A DNA stretch of 6,339 nt from Cellulomonas sp. (lineage in GTDB: Bacteria; Actinomycetota; Actinomycetes; Actinomycetales; Cellulomonadaceae), in NCBI GenBank assembly GCA_031178805.1, contig JAPSIJ010000140.1, forward strand, positions 1 to 6,339, written 5' to 3'. Position numbers and translations under genes: made by a program. Numbering within the stretch: the first letter of the stretch is position 1; every line of letters begins with the position of its first letter. The notes under the pieces were generated by a model. The model had not been told where the DNA came from. It saw nothing but the letters and a program-made list of their open reading frames with translations, and made no database searches. Shown piece after piece: positions 1 through 6,339 of this stretch.

Positions 1-815
1 TCGTGCCGTTCCGCCCCGGGATCAACGTGCAGATCATCATGCAGTTCGTCGGCGGGGTGGTGACCACGGCCCGCGAGCACGACCACGACGTGCTGCTGCT
101 GACCCAGGACGACCCGCACGGCATGACGCGGGTGGCGGCGAGCTCGACGGCCGACGCGGTGATCGTGATGGACATCGAGGCCGACGACGCCCGCCTGCCC
201 GCGCTGCGCGCGCTGGCCCTGCCCAGCATCCTCATCGGGGTGCCGGACGACACCACCGGGCTGAGCTGCGTCGACCTCGACTTCGCCGGCGCCGGCCGGC
301 TCGCCGTCCGCGAGCTCGCCCGGCACGGCCACGAGCGGCTCGTGCTCGTCGCCGCCTCCCAGGACCGGCTGGACCACCGCGCGAACTACGCGGTCCGGAT
401 GCGGCACGGGGTGCTCGAGCAGGCGGCGGCCGCCGGCGTCACGGCCGCGGTCGTGCCGGCGGACCCCACCTTCAGCGGCGGCGCGCTCGCCCTGGACCGG
501 GTGCTCGACGAGCACCCGGGGACCACCGGCCTGGTGGTGCACAACGAGGCGGCGCTCGGCGGCCTGCTCGCCCGCGCGGCCGAACGGGGCCTGCGCGTCC
601 CGGAGGACCTGTCGATCGTCGCGGTGAGCCCCGCGGACCTCGCGGCCGCCCTGCCGGTGCCCGTGTCGATCATCGAGGTGCCCGGCGAGCGGATCGGCCG
701 GATCGCCGTGGAGATGGTGATGAGCCGGCTCACCGGCGAGGACCTCGCGGAGACCCGACTGGTCACCCCCGCGTACACCGACCACGGCAGCGTGGCGGCC
801 CCGGCCGGCGCCTGA
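1..815 (+). CDS. LacI/GalR-family transcriptional regulator, 5'-truncated (ligand-binding domain only)
   Basis: The C-terminal 270 residues of a LacI/GalR-type repressor are visible, and the reading frame enters from the left edge. The GTG at position 3 is probably internal: family members are usually about 330-350 residues with an N-terminal helix-turn-helix and hinge of about 60 residues, and neither is seen here. The visible part is a periplasmic-binding-protein-like effector domain. It starts with the strand-helix containing VQIIMQFVGGVVTTAREH, followed by the family pattern VDLDFAGAGRLAVRELARHGHERL, a second subdomain with VLDEHPGTTGLVVHNE, the stretch LRVPEDLSIVAVS, and the closing helix GERIGRIAVEMVMSRLTGE. 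The common GFDD motif after the 'DLSIV' strand is replaced by AVSPAD. The effector cannot be read from the sequence. It is convergent with nagA, so an amino-sugar role is possible, but convergent genes are often unrelated. Family assignment is firm; the regulated pathway is unknown. Confidence 0.88.
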   Translation, partial: VPFRPGINVQIIMQFVGGVVTTAREHDHDVLLLTQDDPHGMTRVAASSTADAVIVMDIEADDARLPALRALALPSILIGVPDDTTGLSCVDLDFAGAGRLAVRELARHGHERLVLVAASQDRLDHRANYAVRMRHGVLEQAAAAGVTAAVVPADPTFSGGALALDRVLDEHPGTTGLVVHNEAALGGLLARAAERGLRVPEDLSIVAVSPADLAAALPVPVSIIEVPGERIGRIAVEMVMSRLTGEDLAETRLVTPAYTDHGSVAAPAGA

Positions 816-822
816 CGCCGGC
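804..822. terminator. Candidate bidirectional GC hairpin between lacI-type gene and nagA
   Basis: A perfect 7-bp stem, GCCGGCG (804-810) with CGCCGGC (816-822), encloses the 5-base loop CCTGA that contains the stop codon of the regulator gene. It lies 26 bases beyond the nagA stop on the other strand. A second short hairpin, GCGAC-GGG-GTCGC, follows at 833-845. Neither has a T-run on either side, so this is a GC-only terminator candidate of the kind often proposed in high-GC actinobacteria. Short stems arise easily by chance at this base composition, so confidence is low. Confidence 0.35.
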
Positions 823-848
823 GCCCGACGCGGCGACGGGGTCGCGGC

Positions 849-2132
849 TCAGACCGTGACGAGCCGTCCCGCGCGGTAGACGGCCACGCAGGCGAGCTCG
901 CCGTCGGTCACCACCACGTCGCCGCGGCGGCCCGCGACCAGCGCGCCGAGGTCCGGCCGGCCGAGCACCTCGGCGGGGGTCGTCGCCGCGGACCGCACGG
1001 CCGCCACCAGCCCGACGCCCGCGCCCACGGCGGCCCGGACGACGTCCAGCAGGTGCGCGGTGCCGCCGGCGATGGCGCCCGCCGTGCCGTCGTCCTCGAG
1101 GATGCGCGCCACGCCGTCGCCGACCCGGACGGCCATCGGGCCGAGCCGGTAGTCCCCGTCCGCCATGCCGGCCGCGGCCATCGCGTCGGTGACCAGCGCG
1201 ATCGAGCCCGGCCCGACCAGGTCGAACACCGCCCGCACCGTGCCGTCGGCCAGGTGCGTGCCGTCGGCGATCAGCTCGACCACCAGCTCCCCGCGGGCCG
1301 CGGCCGCCAGGCACGCGGCGATCGGCCCGGGGTCCCGGTGGTGCAGCGGCCGCATGCCGTTGAACAGGTGGGTGGCGGTGGGCCGCGGCGACCGGCCCCG
1401 GCCCGCTCCCCCGCCGGCTGCGGCGCTGCGCCGGCCGCCGCCGAGCAGGGCCCGTGCCCGGGCCACGGCCGCGTCGACGCGCTCGGACGCCGCGTCGGTG
1501 TGCCCGACCGACGGCACCGCGCCGGCACGGACGAGCGCCGCGAGCACGTCGTCCGTCCCCGGGCCGCCGTCCGCGACCCCCGGGACCTCGGGCGCGACGG
1601 TCATCGTCACCAGGTGCCCGCGGGCGGCGGCCGCGAGGTCCGCGACCAGCGCGGGGTCGCCGGCGAGCATGTCGGCGGGGTTCTGGGCGCCGCAGCGGTC
1701 CACGGACAGGAACGGCCCCTCGGCGTGGATGCCGGCCAGGTCGCCCGACTCGACGAGGTCCGCGAGCAGCGCCGCCCGGGCGAGCAGCACGTCGCGCGGC
1801 GCGGTCACCAGCGAGGCGACCAGCGACGTCGTCCCGTGCCGCAGGTGCTCGCGCACCGCCACCAGGGCGTCCTCGCGCGTGGTCGCGTCGGGGAAGCTCG
1901 CGCCGCCGCCGCCGTGGTCGTGCAGGTCCACCAGGCCGGGCAGCAGCGTCGTGCCCGGCGCGGGGTCCGGCGGCAGGTCGTCCGCCCAGGCGCCCGGCAG
2001 CTGCGCCACCGGGCCGACCCACGCCACCCGGCCCTCGGACAGCACCACGGCGCCGTCGGGCAGCACCTCGGTCGGGGTCACCACCTCCCCGCGCAGGACG
2101 ACGTCGGCGGGGGCGGGCTCGGCGGAGGTCAC
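849..2132 (-). CDS. nagA: N-acetylglucosamine-6-phosphate deacetylase (NagA)
   Basis: This cytoplasmic amidohydrolase-superfamily enzyme removes acetate from GlcNAc-6-phosphate, giving glucosamine-6-phosphate for NagB or for cell-wall synthesis. The 427-residue product shows an N-terminal beta-strand region, PGLVDLHDHGG with the HxH metal pair (H71, H73), GIHAEGPFL with metal ligand E138, PSVGHTDA (H211), THLFNGMRPLHHR (H255), and LVTDAMAAAG with the catalytic aspartate D316. The HxH pair resembles the NagA enzymes of Bacillus and mycobacteria that can hold two metals. The GTG start at 2132 is chosen because a -10-like CAGAAT ends six bases upstream, which suggests a leaderless mRNA. A GTG 16 codons further upstream (2180) is possible but adds a non-conserved Arg/Gly-rich tail. 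An Ala/Gly/Arg-rich stretch at about residues 226-251 looks like an insertion relative to typical NagA. The gene has its own transcription unit after nucS. Function is confident, start moderately so. Confidence 0.93.
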   Translation of the reverse strand: MTSAEPAPADVVLRGEVVTPTEVLPDGAVVLSEGRVAWVGPVAQLPGAWADDLPPDPAPGTTLLPGLVDLHDHGGGGASFPDATTREDALVAVREHLRHGTTSLVASLVTAPRDVLLARAALLADLVESGDLAGIHAEGPFLSVDRCGAQNPADMLAGDPALVADLAAAARGHLVTMTVAPEVPGVADGGPGTDDVLAALVRAGAVPSVGHTDAASERVDAAVARARALLGGGRRSAAAGGGAGRGRSPRPTATHLFNGMRPLHHRDPGPIAACLAAAARGELVVELIADGTHLADGTVRAVFDLVGPGSIALVTDAMAAAGMADGDYRLGPMAVRVGDGVARILEDDGTAGAIAGGTAHLLDVVRAAVGAGVGLVAAVRSAATTPAEVLGRPDLGALVAGRRGDVVVTDGELACVAVYRAGRLVTV

Positions 2133-2144
2133 ACCCCCATTCTG
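2132..2144 (-). promoter_or_regulatory. Putative -10 element and leaderless start of nagA
   Basis: On the minus strand the hexamer CAGAAT (2144 to 2139) fits the actinobacterial -10 pattern with A at position 2 and T at position 6. It is followed by GGGGGT and then the GTG start codon at 2132. The first base of the start codon is therefore seven bases after the -10, where transcription normally begins. The G-run touches the start codon and is too close to act as a Shine-Dalgarno sequence. No good -35 hexamer (TTGAC-like) is seen at 16-18 bases spacing, which is common for such promoters. This is an inference from spacing only. Confidence 0.45.
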
Positions 2145-2194
2145 GCCCACGCGGCGCCACCCACGGGCCCCGCTGGGCACCTCGGGTGGAGAGC

Positions 2195-2226
2195 TCGGCC
2201 GGACACGCCGGGGCGTGTCGGGCCGG
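2195..2226 (-). terminator. Strong GC hairpin after nucS, likely end of the atp-nucS transcription unit
   Basis: The inner stem pairs GACACGC (2202-2208) with GCGTGTC (2213-2219) around the loop CGGG. After a single mismatch (2201/2220) the stem continues with five more pairs, CGGCC (2196-2200) with GGCCG (2221-2225), giving 12 pairs in all. It begins 28 bases beyond the nucS stop and ends 63 bases before the nagA GTG. There is no U-run after it on the minus strand. It is the longest inverted repeat I found in the window and sits at the expected unit boundary, so a terminator or 3'-end stabiliser is the best reading. A palindromic operator for nagA is a less likely alternative. Confidence 0.55.
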
Positions 2227-2253
2227 ACCGTCCACCCGGCGCGGGGACGGGGG

Positions 2254-2949
2254 TCAGAACAGGCGGGAGTCGACGTCGTCGACGCCGCGCATGGCGTCGT
2301 AGTCCAGCACCAGGCAGCCGATGCCGCGGTCCGTGGCCAGGACGCGCGCCTGGGGCTTGATCTCCTGCGCGGCGAACACGCCGCGGACCGGCGACAGCAG
2401 CGGGTCGCGGTTCAGCAGCTCCAGGTAGCGGGTGAGCTGCTCGACGCCGTCGATGTCCCCGCGGCGCTTGATCTCCACCGCGACCGTGGCGCCGGCGGCG
2501 TCCTTGGCGAGGATGTCGACCGGCCCGATCGCCGTGGGGTACTCGCGCCGCACCAGGGTGTGCCCGGGGCCGAGCACGTCGATCTGCGCGGCCATCAGCT
2601 CCTGCAGGTGCGCCTCGACGCCGTCCTTGACCAGGCCCGGGTCGACGCCCAGGTCGTGCGCCGAGTCGTGCAGCACCTCGTGCACCTCGATGACGAGGCG
2701 GTCGTCGCTCTTGGCGTGCTGCACGGTCCACACCTGCTGGACGCCCCGCTCGGCGGCCTCGGCGGCGGCGTCCTCGGTGCGCAGGGTGCAGGGCGGGCTC
2801 ATCCAGTTCAGCGGCTTGTACGAGCCGCCGTCGGAGTGCAGCAGCACGGAGCCGTCGGCCTTCACCACCACCAGGCGGGTGGCCAGCGGCAGGTGGGCGT
2901 TCAGCCGGCCGCTGTACCGGGCGGAGCAGCGCGCGACGAGCAGGCGCAT
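2254..2949 (-). CDS. nucS: Mismatch-specific endonuclease NucS/EndoMS
   Basis: NucS cuts both strands at mismatched bases and provides mismatch repair in most actinobacteria, which lack MutS and MutL. The 231-residue product matches the family in length (mycobacterial NucS is about 226). The N-terminal DNA-binding and dimerisation domain begins with the family-like MRLLVARCSARYSGRL and contains YKPLNWM (W49). The C-terminal RecB-like nuclease domain shows GPVDIL (D145), VAVEIKRRG (E159, K161) and EQLTRYLE (Q171, Y175), so all catalytic residues are present. The protein ends in VDSRLF, resembling the hydrophobic beta-clamp-binding tail known in this family. The start is the ATG at 2949, seven bases after GGAGGA. 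A GTG five codons upstream overlaps that Shine-Dalgarno sequence and is rejected. It is the last gene of the atp-DUF2550-nucS run, an arrangement common in actinobacteria. Identification is firm. Confidence 0.95.
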   Translation of the reverse strand: MRLLVARCSARYSGRLNAHLPLATRLVVVKADGSVLLHSDGGSYKPLNWMSPPCTLRTEDAAAEAAERGVQQVWTVQHAKSDDRLVIEVHEVLHDSAHDLGVDPGLVKDGVEAHLQELMAAQIDVLGPGHTLVRREYPTAIGPVDILAKDAAGATVAVEIKRRGDIDGVEQLTRYLELLNRDPLLSPVRGVFAAQEIKPQARVLATDRGIGCLVLDYDAMRGVDDVDSRLF

Positions 2950-2956
2950 GGGGACG

Positions 2957-2962
2957 TCCTCC
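2957..2962 (-). promoter_or_regulatory. Ribosome binding site of nucS
   Basis: The minus strand reads GGAGGA followed by seven bases and then the ATG at 2949. This decides the nucS start, because the only in-frame upstream candidate (GTG at 2964) overlaps the same GGAGGA and would have no site of its own. Confidence 0.8.
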
Positions 2963-2967
2963 ACGGG

Positions 2968-3010
2968 GGTCGTGCGGCTGGTCGTGCGGGGGTCGTGCAG
3001 GGGGTCGTGC
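2968..3010 (-). repeat. Four-copy GCACGACC direct repeat in the nucS leader
   Basis: Four perfect copies of the octamer GCACGACC (minus-strand reading) occupy 2968-2975, 2980-2987, 2991-2998 and 3003-3010, at steps of 12, 11 and 12 bases. Most copies are followed by extra Cs, so the unit is close to GCACGACCCCC. The array fills most of the 66 bases between the DUF2550 stop and the nucS start and ends just upstream of the nucS ribosome binding site. The copies are seen directly. Any function, such as a protein-binding site or an mRNA structure element, is unknown, and replication slippage in GC-rich spacer DNA could also explain it. Confidence 0.8.
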
Positions 3011-3015
3011 GGGCG

Positions 3016-3432
3016 TCAGATCACCGTGCGCGCCACGGGCGGCGCGGCCTCCAGCCAGGAGGTCAGGCCGGCGTACGCCTCGGGGGTCATCAGCAGCTCG
3101 ACCTCCTCGTCCGGACCGATCCGGCACCGGACGAGCAGCGGCCCGCCCGAGTCGCCGCCCTCGGTCGCGGCGCGGCGCTCCAGCACCGCGATCTGCCCGC
3201 GCGACCAGGTCTGCTCCGGCCGCGGGGCGAGGGAGCGCAGCCGCCACCAGTACAGGTGCCGGGCGCCGTAGTGCGCGATCCCCCGGGCCCACCGGCTGCC
3301 GACGCGCAGCGAGCACCGGAACGAGCCCACGCGGTGCGTGAGGCTCTGCCAGCGGGAGATGCCGAGCCCGGCGACGGCCAGGAGGGCGACGCCCAGCAGC
3401 AGCACGACGAGTGCGGCGTGGTGCCCGTTCAT
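3016..3432 (-). CDS. DUF2550 family membrane-anchored protein
   Basis: This 138-residue protein of unknown function has one N-terminal hydrophobic segment (about residues 6-25, AALVVLLLGVALLAVAGLGI), followed by a soluble part with the pattern SFRCSLRVGSRWARG (C40, W48) and HLYWWRLRSLAPRP (about 59-72). These features, the length and the location directly after atpC match the actinobacterial DUF2550 family. The short N-terminus before the helix and the Arg-rich segment after it suggest that the rest of the chain lies in the cytoplasm, by the positive-inside rule. The ATG at 3432 is 25 bases after the atpC stop, with only a weak CAGGG upstream, so translation may depend on coupling to atpC. 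Nothing in the sequence gives an enzymatic activity. Linkage to the ATP synthase genes and nucS is a context clue only. Confidence 0.85.
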   Translation of the reverse strand: MNGHHAALVVLLLGVALLAVAGLGISRWQSLTHRVGSFRCSLRVGSRWARGIAHYGARHLYWWRLRSLAPRPEQTWSRGQIAVLERRAATEGGDSGGPLLVRCRIGPDEEVELLMTPEAYAGLTSWLEAAPPVARTVI

Positions 3433-3457
3433 CGTCGCCGGCCCTGGTCCCGTGCCG

Positions 3458-3739
3458 TCAGCGCCCGGACGTGCCGGAGGCCACCGCCTCGGCCGCGTCC
3501 ACGACCACCGTGACCTGGTCCGCGTCGACGGACAGGAACCCGCCCTCGACGGTCCAGCGGTGCACCGCGCCGCCGGCCTCGATCACCCGGACCTCTCCGC
3601 GCCGGAGCACGGAGAGGACCGGGGTGTGCCCGGCCAGGATGCCGATCTCGCCGTCCGAGGCGGGCGCGCTCACCTGGCGCGCCTCGCCGGACCAGATGGT
3701 GCCGTCGGTGTCGACGAGGTCGACCTCGAGCTGGGCCAT
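3458..3739 (-). CDS. atpC: F1 ATP synthase epsilon subunit, short form
   Basis: Epsilon sits in the central stalk with gamma and helps couple F1 to the c-ring. The 93-residue product starts MAQLEVDLVDTDGTIWSGEA and contains the family signature GEIGILAGHTPVLSVLRRGEVRV (residues 30-52), followed by the strands WTVEGGFLSVDADQVTVVVDAAE. This covers the N-terminal beta-sandwich. The chain then ends after about ten residues (VASGTSGR), so the C-terminal two-helix domain found in the roughly 130-140-residue proteins of E. coli and Bacillus is absent. That domain carries the autoinhibitory function. Short epsilon forms are common in Micrococcales and nothing suggests a frameshift. The ATG at 3739 has the best ribosome binding site in the window (AGGAGGT, nine bases upstream) and lies 53 bases after the atpD stop. 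Confidence 0.95.
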   Translation of the reverse strand: MAQLEVDLVDTDGTIWSGEARQVSAPASDGEIGILAGHTPVLSVLRRGEVRVIEAGGAVHRWTVEGGFLSVDADQVTVVVDAAEAVASGTSGR

Positions 3740-3748
3740 GGACTTCGG

Positions 3749-3755
3749 ACCTCCT
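3749..3755 (-). promoter_or_regulatory. Strong ribosome binding site of atpC
   Basis: The minus strand reads AGGAGGT, a seven-base match to the 16S rRNA 3' end, with nine bases to the atpC ATG. It is clearly stronger than the sites before atpG and atpD. Confidence 0.75.
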
Positions 3756-3792
3756 GGGGAGAGCTGATCGGGGGGCGGAGCGGGGCGTCAGG

Positions 3793-5277
<1,485 letters not shown>

Positions 5278-5297
5278 GTCTGCCTGCCTTCGGTCGT

Positions 5298-5315
5298 CCG
5301 CCGGGGAGCCGGCGG
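5298..5315 (-). repeat. GC hairpin in the atpG-atpD spacer
   Basis: CCGCCGG (5298-5304) and CCGGCGG (5309-5315) form a perfect 7-bp stem with the 4-base loop GGAG (CUCC in the minus-strand mRNA). It is about 20 bases upstream of the atpD ATG, in the longest gap between the atp genes here. With no U-run, and with essential genes downstream, it is unlikely to be a full terminator. RNA processing, protection of the atpD 5' end or an effect on translation are possible inferences. Confidence 0.4.
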
Positions 5316-5341
5316 GCTGGGGTCGGTCGTGCGGTCGGTGC

Positions 5342-6235
5342 TCAGGAGGCGAGCGCGTCGGCGCCCGACACGATCTCGCTGATCTCCTGGGTGATCTCGG
5401 CCTGGCGGGCCTGGTTCGCCAGCCGCGTGTACATGCGGATGAGGTCCTCGGCGTTCTCCGTCGCGGTGTGCATCGCGCGCTGGCGCGCCGCGAGCTCGGA
5501 GGCCGCCGCCTGGAGCAGGCAGGAGAAGATGCGGCTGCGCACGTAGCGCGGCAGCAGCGCGTCCAGCACCTGGTCCGGGTCGGGCTCGAACTCGTACAGC
5601 GGCAGGGCCTCGGCGGCACCCGGGGCGGCGACGCCCTCGACGACCTCGAGCGGGAGCATCCGGATCACCTGCGGGCGCTGGCTCACCATGTTGACGAACT
5701 GCGTCGACACGATGTGCAGCTCCCCCACGCCGCCCTGGTCGGCCGGCGCGGCGAAGGCGTCGAGCAGCGTGCTCGCGATCTCCTCCGCCAGCTCGGACGT
5801 CGGCGCGTCGGACTGGCCGGTCCACGTCGCCGCGAGCTCGCGGCGGCGGAACCGGTAGTACGACTCGGCGCGGCGGCCGCTGACGTAGAGCGCGACCTCC
5901 TTGCCCTCGCCCTCGAGCCGCTCGACCAGCCGCTCGGTCTCGCGGATGACGGACGCCGAGTAGGCGCCCGCCATGCCGCGGTCCGAGGCGATGAGCAGCA
6001 CCGCGACGCGGCGGGTGTCGTCCCGCTCCACGAGCAGCGGGTGCGTGATGTCCGAGTGCGTCGCGACGGCCGAGACCGCCCGGGTGATGGCGCGGGCGTA
6101 CGGGGACGCCGCCGCCATCCGGTCCCGGGCGCGGCCGATCCGGGACGCGGCGATCAGCTCCTGGGCGCGGAACATCTTCTTCAGCGCCTGGGTCGACCTG
6201 ATCCGCGCCCGGTAGACGCGCTGCTGTCCGGCCAT
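5342..6235 (-). CDS. atpG: F1 ATP synthase gamma subunit
   Basis: Gamma forms the rotating shaft inside the alpha3-beta3 ring and transmits torque from the c-ring. The 297-residue product has the two long terminal coiled-coil helices expected of the family: RIRSTQALKKMFRAQELIAA at the N-terminus (11-30), and at the C-terminus MHTATENAEDLIRMYTRL followed by NQARQAEITQEISEIVSGA. Between them lies the Rossmann-like domain with LLIASDRGMAGAYSASV (80-96), which matches the family SDRG motif. YVSGRRAESYYRFR and the TWTGQSD segment have actinobacterial-type counterparts. The ATG at 6235 lies two bases after the atpA stop, and its ribosome site (AGAAGAAGG, seven bases upstream) lies within the end of atpA, so translation is probably coupled. 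Length is normal and nothing is broken. Confidence 0.97.
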   Translation of the reverse strand: MAGQQRVYRARIRSTQALKKMFRAQELIAASRIGRARDRMAAASPYARAITRAVSAVATHSDITHPLLVERDDTRRVAVLLIASDRGMAGAYSASVIRETERLVERLEGEGKEVALYVSGRRAESYYRFRRRELAATWTGQSDAPTSELAEEIASTLLDAFAAPADQGGVGELHIVSTQFVNMVSQRPQVIRMLPLEVVEGVAAPGAAEALPLYEFEPDPDQVLDALLPRYVRSRIFSCLLQAAASELAARQRAMHTATENAEDLIRMYTRLANQARQAEITQEISEIVSGADALAS

Positions 6236-6237
6236 GC

Positions 6238-6339
6238 TCAGGCCTTCTTCTGCCGGACGATCTGCTCCTGCTCGACCTCGGTCTCCTCGTCGCCCGCGGC
6301 GCCGCCGGTGAGCGGGGAGCCGTCGGCCTTGAGGAAGCC
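6238..6339 (-). CDS. atpA: F1 ATP synthase alpha subunit, C-terminal fragment (cut by window edge)
   Basis: The last 33 codons and TGA stop of a frame that enters from the right edge read GFLKADGSPLTGG, then an acidic stretch GDEETEVEQ, then EQIVRQKKA. The acidic patch followed by a basic EQIVRQK end is typical of the C-terminal tail of actinobacterial AtpA, and the position directly before atpG is the standard atp order. Only the tail is present, so no catalytic or nucleotide-binding motif can be checked. It is separated from atpG by two bases. Confidence 0.9.
   Translation of the reverse strand, partial: GFLKADGSPLTGGAAGDEETEVEQEQIVRQKKA

Noticed and set aside
2133..2180. Upstream GTG start for nagA adding 16 residues
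   Set aside because: It lacks a ribosome binding site and adds a non-conserved basic tail. The downstream GTG is better placed relative to the -10-like element, though this is not proven.
2195..2226. LacI-type operator for nagA in the dyad
   Set aside because: The dyad is longer than typical LacI-family operators, has a four-base loop rather than a central CG, and sits after nucS where a terminator is expected.
763..2235. A 490-codon minus-strand frame overlapping nagA in another frame
   Set aside because: Its product is nearly all Arg/Gly/Ala/Pro, while the nagA frame carries every expected catalytic motif.
2950..2964. Upstream GTG start for nucS adding five residues
   Set aside because: The GTG overlaps the GGAGGA that serves the ATG at 2949, and known NucS proteins begin with the MRL-type N-terminus found there.
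2968..3010. CRISPR array
   Set aside because: The units are 8-11 bases with 3-4-base spacers, far too short for CRISPR repeats and spacers, and no cas genes are near.
1165..3513. A 782-codon open frame on the plus strand crossing nagA, nucS and DUF2550
   Set aside because: It runs antisense across three genes with clear family motifs, and its translation is low-complexity Ala/Arg/Pro/Ser with no recognisable domain. Long antisense frames are expected at this GC content.
5278..5619. An N-terminal extension of atpD of 114 codons
   Set aside because: The extension overlaps atpG in another frame and has low-complexity sequence. Beta-subunit homology starts just after the ATG at 5277.

Overview
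This is a very GC-rich window with the gene content and order of a high-GC Gram-positive (Actinobacteria), most likely a member of the Micrococcales close to Cellulomonas. The evidence is the order atpA-atpG-atpD-atpC, then a DUF2550 membrane protein, then nucS; an AtpC that stops after its beta-sandwich; and G/C-dominated third codon positions throughout. The genus is an inference, because no rRNA or other marker is present.

Layout. The left end carries the 3' part of a plus-strand LacI/GalR-type regulator, whose DNA-binding end lies outside the window. It converges on nagA (N-acetylglucosamine-6-phosphate deacetylase, minus strand), with only 33 bases between the two stop codons. Everything to the right is also on the minus strand and reads from the right edge towards the left: the last 33 codons of atpA, then atpG, atpD and atpC (gamma, beta and epsilon of the F1 ATP synthase), a DUF2550 protein, and nucS (the mismatch-specific endonuclease EndoMS/NucS). 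Gaps are 2 to 66 bases, as expected for one transcription unit. A long GC hairpin lies 28 bases after the nucS stop and probably ends this unit. nagA then starts again from its own, apparently leaderless, promoter.

Function. The atp genes encode most of the catalytic head and the stalk parts that couple it to the proton channel. NucS is the actinobacterial substitute for MutS/MutL mismatch repair and ends in a sliding-clamp-binding-like tail. NagA feeds amino-sugar carbon towards glycolysis, and the neighbouring LacI-type protein could be its regulator, but this is not shown. No stretch above 300 bases lacks a gene. I saw no tRNA, rRNA, CRISPR array, insertion sequence or phage gene.

I do not see a previously undescribed multi-gene system. 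The points most worth a second look are small: a short direct-repeat array in the nucS leader, a 26-residue Ala/Gly/Arg-rich insertion next to the NagA active site, the putative leaderless nagA promoter, the truncated epsilon subunit, and GC hairpins between atpG and atpD and after nucS.
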